Assembly (NCBI RefSeq): GCF_039542225.1
Contig: NZ_BAABHS010000024.1
Span: forward strand, 1 to 64,000
Direction: 5' to 3'
Source of the DNA: Yinghuangia aomiensis
GTDB lineage: Bacteria; Actinomycetota; Actinomycetes; Streptomycetales; Streptomycetaceae
DNA: 64,000 bases
Below are positions 59,498 through 64,000 of this stretch, piece by piece. Under the pieces are notes generated by a model. It ran no database searches. It was not told the origin of the DNA and was given only the letters and a program-made list of their open reading frames with translations. The translations under genes were made by a program, and so were the position numbers. Within the stretch, counting starts at the first letter, position 1; each line of letters begins with the position of its first letter.

Positions 59498-60808
59498 ATG
59501 CGACCAAGACTCCGGGTTTCCGTCCCCGCCGTGGCCGTGCTCGTCGCCGTCGCCGGCTGCTCGGTCAGCAGCGGAACTCCGAAGGAGACGAGCAGCAACG
59601 GCGGCGGCCAGGCCGCCGCCGCGCCCGCCCAGGGGGTCACCGCCACGACCGTCAAACTGGGCGTCGCCGGCACCGATCCCGCGGCTCTCAAGGCGGTCGG
59701 CATACCCGCCGACGGCCCTGCGACCAAGGACCTCTACACCGCGTGGATCGCGGCGCAGAACAAGCGCGGCGGCACCAACGGGCGGCAGATCGAGCTGGCC
59801 TTCCAGCCGTTCCTGCCGACCGGCCCGGCCGCGGCGCAGTCTGCTTGCGTCGCGCTCGCGAAGGACCAAGGCGTGTTCGCCGCGATCGGCATCTTCACCG
59901 GCGACACCCCGCTCTGCTTCACCCAGACCGAAGGCGTCCCCTACATCGGTCTGTGGGGGCAGTCCGCCGACCGTGACGCGAAATCCACCAAGGCGCCGTT
60001 CCTGGCCGTCGAGATGGCCGACGACCGGCAGCGCAAGGCCGGCGTCCAGGCGCTGCTGGACCAGGGGTTGCTCACCGGACACAAGGTCGCGCTGTACTGG
60101 GAGGCGCAGGACGGCGCGGTCACCAAGGACGTCGTCAAGCCGCTGCTGAAGGCGGCCGGCGTCGACGTGGTCGTCGAAACGCCGCTCCCGAACCTCGGCA
60201 CCGACCAGGCCGCGCAGAACCAGGCGATGGACACCATCGTCGAGAAGCTCAAGTCGTCCGGCGCCGACACGGTGCTGAACACCTCGAACTTCGCCGGGCT
60301 CATGAACGCGCTCCAGCGCAAGAGCTGGCTGCCCCGGCAGATCCTGGCGACCTCGCAGCAGGCCTTGAGCCCGGCGGTCATGCAGACCACCGGCATCAAG
60401 CCCGCGACGATGGCACCGCTCGTCGTCGCCGCGCCGTACGCCCCGACGAAGGCCGAACTGACCGCCGACCCGGGCCTGGTGCAGTGCGTCACCGAGTACA
60501 ACGACGCCTTCCCCGCCGCGCGGGTCGACCCGGCGGCGGCGTCCGCGGAGACGCTGAGCGGCATCGCGCACCAGTGCGCGGCCTTCCGCCTGTTCGTCCA
60601 GACCACCGACAAGGCCGGGAAGGACATCACCCTCGACGGCTGGAAGGCGGCGGCCGAGGGACTCGGCAAGGTCACCCTGCCGGGCGTCCCGATGGGCTCG
60701 CTGGGCCCCGGGAAGCACAGCGTCGGCGACGCCGTCGGCGTCTACAAGTTCGACCCGGCGACCGCGCAGATGGTGCCGGCCGGCCCGGCCGTCGCCGCCG
60801 TCGGCTGA
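59498..60808 (+). CDS. Branched-chain-type solute-binding lipoprotein
   Basis: 436 aa; signal peptide with lipobox VAVAGC, then SVSSG. Peripla_BP_6/LivJ-type fold: VKLGVAGTDPAALKAVG, NKRGGTNGRQIELAFQPF, AAIGIFTGDTPLCFTQTEGVPYIGL, AQNQAMDTIVEKLKSSGADTVLNTSNFAGLMNAL. This family binds amino acids, but also aromatics, bile acids and other organics in actinobacteria. Start ATG 59498 or 59489, both behind AGGAAAGG. First gene of the transport operon. Confidence 0.92.
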   Translation: MRPRLRVSVPAVAVLVAVAGCSVSSGTPKETSSNGGGQAAAAPAQGVTATTVKLGVAGTDPAALKAVGIPADGPATKDLYTAWIAAQNKRGGTNGRQIELAFQPFLPTGPAAAQSACVALAKDQGVFAAIGIFTGDTPLCFTQTEGVPYIGLWGQSADRDAKSTKAPFLAVEMADDRQRKAGVQALLDQGLLTGHKVALYWEAQDGAVTKDVVKPLLKAAGVDVVVETPLPNLGTDQAAQNQAMDTIVEKLKSSGADTVLNTSNFAGLMNALQRKSWLPRQILATSQQALSPAVMQTTGIKPATMAPLVVAAPYAPTKAELTADPGLVQCVTEYNDAFPAARVDPAAASAETLSGIAHQCAAFRLFVQTTDKAGKDITLDGWKAAAEGLGKVTLPGVPMGSLGPGKHSVGDAVGVYKFDPATAQMVPAGPAVAAVG

Positions 60809-60840
60809 CGCGTTCCGGGACCACGGCGGAGAGGCCGACC

Positions 60841-63084
60841 ATGAGCGACCGCATGACCCGCGACGACGGATTCGCGGACCTCGCGGGTGCGTTGCTGCAC
60901 ACCGAGCCCCCATCGGAGGACATGGGGGGCACAGCCGGACGGCACCGGGACGATCCCCGGGAACCGGGCGGCGGGGTCCTCGGCGACAGCGGGGAACCCA
61001 CGACGCTCCGCGCCGGGCTGCGCCGGGCGGGACCGGCCACCTTCGTGGTCCTGCTCCTGCTGACCTCGCTGGACGAACTGGAGGGCGCCGCGCTCGGCGT
61101 GCTCGCGCCCAACATCCGCGACAGCTTCGGCGTCAGCGACGGGATGATCGTGTTCCTGTCCGTCGCGGCGGGCGCGTTCATCGTGGTCGGCGCCGTTCCG
61201 ATGGGCTGGGTCGCCGACCGGTTCCGGCGCGGCCCGGTGATCGGCGCGGCGAGCGCGTTCTTCGCCGCGATGGTGTTCGCGTCCGGTTTCGCGGCCAACG
61301 CCTTCATGTTCTTCTGGACCCGCTTCGGCGCGGGCGTCGCCAAGTCCAACCAGGGTCCCGTGCAGGGGTCGCTGCTGGCGGACACGTACCCCATCGGCAT
61401 CCGCGGGCGGATCGGCGCGGCCATCGGGGTCGGCGGACGGCTGGTCGGGGTGCTCAGTCCGTTGATCGTGGGCGGCATCGCGGCCGCGTTCGGCGGCGAC
61501 GACGGCTGGCGCTGGGCGTACTTCCTGCTCGGGCTCCCGGTCGCGGTCGCCGCGTGCGCGGCGTTCTTCCTGCGCGAACCGGTGCGCGGCCAGTGGGAGA
61601 AGACCGCGGTGGTCGGGGAGGTGGTCGTCGACGAGAAGCCGCCGCCCATCTCCGTCGAGGCGGCGTTCGCCCGGCTCGGGCGCATCCGGACCCTGAAGAC
61701 CGTCGTGCTCGCGTTCGCCGCGATGGGGTTCGGGCTGTTCACCGCTCCGGTGCTCGGCAACCTGTACCTGGAGCAGCACTTCGGGCTCGGCGTGTTCGGG
61801 CGCGGGGTCGTCGGCACCGTCGGCGGGGCGGCCGGCCTGCTCGTGCTCCCCTTCGTCGGGCGGTACTACGACCGGCAGTTCCGGCACGACCCGGCGCGTG
61901 CGCTGCGGCTCATCGGGCTGCTCACCCTGCCGTCCGCGTTCTTCCTGCCGTTCCAGTACTACGCGCCGAACGTGGAGCTGTTCGCGCTGTTCAGCGTCGG
62001 GCCGGTGGTCCTGCTGTCCGCCGCCTTCGCGATGATCGGCCCTCTGCTGCAGACGATCGTCCCCTACCGGTTGCGCGGCATGGGTTCGGCGATGGGCTCG
62101 GTGTACGTGTTCTTCATCGGGGCGACCGGCGGCGCGCTGATCTCGTTCCCGCTGATCAACAGCTTCGGCATCCGCACCGCCGTGCTCGTCACCATGATCC
62201 CGTCCACGATCGTCGGCGGCCTCCTCATCATGCGCAGTTCGTGGCTCGTCAAGCGCGACCTGGCCAACGTGGCGGAGGAGTTGCGCGAGGAGTACGAGGA
62301 GCACCAGCGGCGTGCGGCGGCTCCGGACGACGTCCCGGTGCTCCAGGCGAGCGGCATCGACTTCTCGTACGGCCAGGTCCAGGTGCTGTTCGACGTCGGT
62401 TTCGAGGTGCGCCGCGGCGAAGTCCTCGCGCTGCTGGGCACCAACGGAGCGGGCAAGAGCACGATCCTGCGCGTCGCCTCGGGCATGGCCACCCCCGAGC
62501 GGGGCGTGGTCCGGCTCAACGGGCGCACGGTCACCTACGTGTCGCCCGAGCAGCGGGTCCGGCTGGGCGTCGTGTCCCTCGCGGGCGGTGCCGGGGTGTT
62601 CCCGAGCATGTCGGTCCGGGAGAACCTGGAACTCGGCGCGTTCGTCCACCGGGGCGACCCGGACGATGTCGCGCGCCGCATCGACCGGGTGCTGGAGATC
62701 TTCCCCCAGTTGCGCGAACGGCAGCGCGAGCGGGCCTCGACGCTGTCCGGCGGGCAGCAGCAGGTGCTCGCCCTGGCGCTGGCGCTGCTGCACGACCCCG
62801 AGGTCCTGCTCATCGACGAACTGTCGCTCGGCCTGGCGCCCGGCGTGGTCGCCGAACTGCTCGCCGTCGTCCGCAGGCTCCGCGCGTCGGGTCTCGCGAT
62901 GATCATCGTCGAGCAGTCCCTGAACGTCGCCATGTCCGTCGCGGACCGCGCGGTCTACCTGGAGAAGGGGCGGATCCGCTTCACCGGCTCCGCCGCCGAC
63001 CTCGCCGCGGGCGACATCGCCCGCGCGGTGTTCTTCCGCGGCGACGAAGACGGGCTCGTCCCGCACCGGGGAGAGGCGACATGA
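60841..63084 (+). CDS. MFS transporter fused to LivF-type ABC ATPase
   Basis: 747 aa in one uninterrupted frame. Residues about 60-475 are a 12-helix MFS carrier: TSLDELEGAALGVLAPNIRDSFG, motif A-like GWVADRFRRGP, FFWTRFGAGVAKSNQGPVQGSLLADTYP, and C-terminal helices through IVGGLLIMRS. After a charged coiled-coil-like linker (LANVAEELREEYEEHQRR), residues about 497-735 are a LivF-type ATPase: GTNGAGKST Walker A (533-541), LSGGQQQ signature near 637, LLIDELSLGL Walker B near 656, and the LivF form of the switch region IIVEQSLNVAMSVADRAVYLEKG. All nucleotide-binding motifs are intact. ATG 60841; stop overlaps the LivH gene. Confidence 0.92.
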   Translation: MSDRMTRDDGFADLAGALLHTEPPSEDMGGTAGRHRDDPREPGGGVLGDSGEPTTLRAGLRRAGPATFVVLLLLTSLDELEGAALGVLAPNIRDSFGVSDGMIVFLSVAAGAFIVVGAVPMGWVADRFRRGPVIGAASAFFAAMVFASGFAANAFMFFWTRFGAGVAKSNQGPVQGSLLADTYPIGIRGRIGAAIGVGGRLVGVLSPLIVGGIAAAFGGDDGWRWAYFLLGLPVAVAACAAFFLREPVRGQWEKTAVVGEVVVDEKPPPISVEAAFARLGRIRTLKTVVLAFAAMGFGLFTAPVLGNLYLEQHFGLGVFGRGVVGTVGGAAGLLVLPFVGRYYDRQFRHDPARALRLIGLLTLPSAFFLPFQYYAPNVELFALFSVGPVVLLSAAFAMIGPLLQTIVPYRLRGMGSAMGSVYVFFIGATGGALISFPLINSFGIRTAVLVTMIPSTIVGGLLIMRSSWLVKRDLANVAEELREEYEEHQRRAAAPDDVPVLQASGIDFSYGQVQVLFDVGFEVRRGEVLALLGTNGAGKSTILRVASGMATPERGVVRLNGRTVTYVSPEQRVRLGVVSLAGGAGVFPSMSVRENLELGAFVHRGDPDDVARRIDRVLEIFPQLRERQRERASTLSGGQQQVLALALALLHDPEVLLIDELSLGLAPGVVAELLAVVRRLRASGLAMIIVEQSLNVAMSVADRAVYLEKGRIRFTGSAADLAAGDIARAVFFRGDEDGLVPHRGEAT

Positions 63085-64000
63085 ACAACCAGGTCCTCTT
63101 CGACGGCCTCGTCAACGGCCTCGCCATCGGCCTGATCGCCCAGGGCATCGTCCTGGTGTACCGGTCCACCCGCGTCGTCAACTTCGCGGTCGGCAACCTC
63201 GGCGTCATCGCGGCGGCGCTGCTGCCGCTCGTGTGCCTCAACTACGGCTGGCCGGTCTGGATCGCGCTGCCGGCCGCGCTGGCGGTCGGGACGCTGACCG
63301 GCACGCTGGTCGAGCTGTCCGTGATCCGCCGCCTGTTCACCGCGCCGCGGGTCACGGTCCTGATCGCGACGATCGGCGTGTCCCAAGCCGCCGTGGCCGT
63401 CGTGACCGCCCTGCCGGACGTCCGGAACGGGCTCAGCGCGCAGTACCCGGTCCCCGTCCACGGGACCTGGACGGTCGCCGGGATCACCGTCACCGGGGCG
63501 CAGGCCTCGGTGCTGGTCGTCGTTCCGCTCGTGGCCGGCGCGCTCTCGATGCTGCTCAACCACACCACCGTGGGCCGCGCGGTCACCGCGTCGGCGGACA
63601 ACATGCCGCTGGCCCGCACCCTCGGCATCAACCCGAAGCTGATCTCCACCCTGGTGTGGACGATCGCGGGCCTGCTCTCCAGCCTTGCGATGATCCTCGT
63701 CTCCGGGCTGTCCGGCGGCGTCACCGCGGTCACCGACCTGGGCCCCGGCACCATGGTCCGGGCGCTCGCCGCGGCCGTGGTCGCGGGCATGGTCTCCTTC
63801 CGCTGGTCGATGCTGGCGGGCGTCGCAATCGGCGTGCTCCAGGCGTACGTGCGCTTCGAGTACGTGACCCGGCCCGGCCTCGTGGACCTGCTGCTGCTCG
63901 GCGCCGTGCTCGCCGCCGTGTGGGCGTACGCCCGCCGGGACGACCGCGGCCGGACGGAGACCGTGGCGTTCGGCCCGCGCGTCCGCACCGTGCCCGAACA
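63081..64000 (+). CDS. LivH-type ABC permease, cut by right edge
   Basis: At least 306 aa. LivH family: FDGLVNGLAIGLIAQGIVLVYRSTRVVNFAVGNLGVIAAALLP, then VIRRLFTAPRVTVLIATIGVSQA, the cytoplasmic loop TVGRAVTASADNMPLARTLGINPKLISTLVWTIAGLLSSLAMIL and later helices; the end (a possible LivM fusion after VRTVPEQ) is beyond the window. Starts in ATGA overlap with the MFS-ATPase gene, so the fused ATPase domain is the likely energiser of this permease. LivM and LivG genes should follow if the system is complete. Confidence 0.93.
   Translation, partial: MNNQVLFDGLVNGLAIGLIAQGIVLVYRSTRVVNFAVGNLGVIAAALLPLVCLNYGWPVWIALPAALAVGTLTGTLVELSVIRRLFTAPRVTVLIATIGVSQAAVAVVTALPDVRNGLSAQYPVPVHGTWTVAGITVTGAQASVLVVVPLVAGALSMLLNHTTVGRAVTASADNMPLARTLGINPKLISTLVWTIAGLLSSLAMILVSGLSGGVTAVTDLGPGTMVRALAAAVVAGMVSFRWSMLAGVAIGVLQAYVRFEYVTRPGLVDLLLLGAVLAAVWAYARRDDRGRTETVAFGPRVRTVPE

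Noticed and set aside
1..64000. CRISPR arrays, tRNA/rRNA genes, insertion sequences, prophage or replication origin
   Set aside because: No regularly spaced repeats, cloverleaf sequence, transposase or DnaA-box cluster was noticed on either strand; the IS30-like HTH at 21494 belongs to a regulator without a catalytic DDE domain.

Overview
The window is about 72% GC by eye, with short intergenic gaps, GTG and TTG starts, frequent ATGA or GTGA overlaps and intrinsic-terminator hairpins without U-tracts. Gene content fits a filamentous actinomycete of the Streptomyces/Streptomycetales type: AfsK-like Ser/Thr kinases, DUF305, DUF4097 with a divergent HTH gene, and many TetR regulators. No rRNA, tRNA, CRISPR array, insertion sequence or phage gene was recognised.

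Layout. 0-3.6 kb: two tandem membrane Ser/Thr kinases; the first is cut by the left edge. 3.8-6 kb: DHA2-type MFS exporter and a cupin. 6-11.7 kb: an accessory stretch with a trypsin-fold protein lacking its catalytic residues, a TPR-like fragment, a zincin-like protein, an NTF2-fold protein, an APH-fold phosphotransferase and a small membrane protein. 11.8-15.2 kb: DUF305 lipoprotein-like protein, and a very short secreted copper amine oxidase with a membrane-anchored partner. 15.7-20.2 kb: TetR and divergent pdhA-pdhB-pdhC (E1 alpha, E1 beta, E2; no E3). 20.3-22.2 kb: small membrane protein, DUF4097 protein and divergent HTH regulator.

22.2-43.7 kb is a catabolic island: SDR and NTF2-fold proteins, a putative Fe/2-oxoglutarate-type oxygenase, two translationally coupled acyl-CoA dehydrogenase pairs, an extended SDR with a zinc-binding tail, a family-5 solute-binding lipoprotein, enoyl-CoA hydratase, zinc alcohol dehydrogenase, CoA-transferase, TetR and GntR regulators, an HSL-type esterase, and a Baeyer-Villiger monooxygenase. 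The content suggests breakdown of a polycyclic or branched carboxylate through CoA thioesters, possibly a steroid or terpenoid; the substrate itself is inferred, not shown.

43.8-52.9 kb encodes L-rhamnose catabolism: rhamnose isomerase, rhamnulokinase, bifunctional rhamnulose-1-phosphate aldolase/lactaldehyde dehydrogenase, and LutABC to take L-lactate to pyruvate, with a divergent LacI regulator and a perfect LacI-type operator. 53.0-64.0 kb encodes a GH3 glycosidase, a TetR regulator, a GH78-like alpha-L-rhamnosidase, an alpha/beta hydrolase, a branched-chain-type solute-binding lipoprotein, a single polypeptide joining an MFS transporter to a LivF-type ABC ATPase, and a LivH-type permease cut by the right edge. 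Near-identical palindromes lie in front of the GH3/TetR pair and in the hydrolase/transporter divergent region, so the TetR probably controls the whole set. Read together, 43.8-64 kb looks like a rhamnoside-utilisation system: import a rhamnosylated compound, remove its sugars, burn the rhamnose to DHAP and pyruvate, and perhaps pass the aglycone to the catabolic island next door. A decayed fragment of a second GH78 gene at 31.4-31.6 kb supports an older or larger form of this locus.
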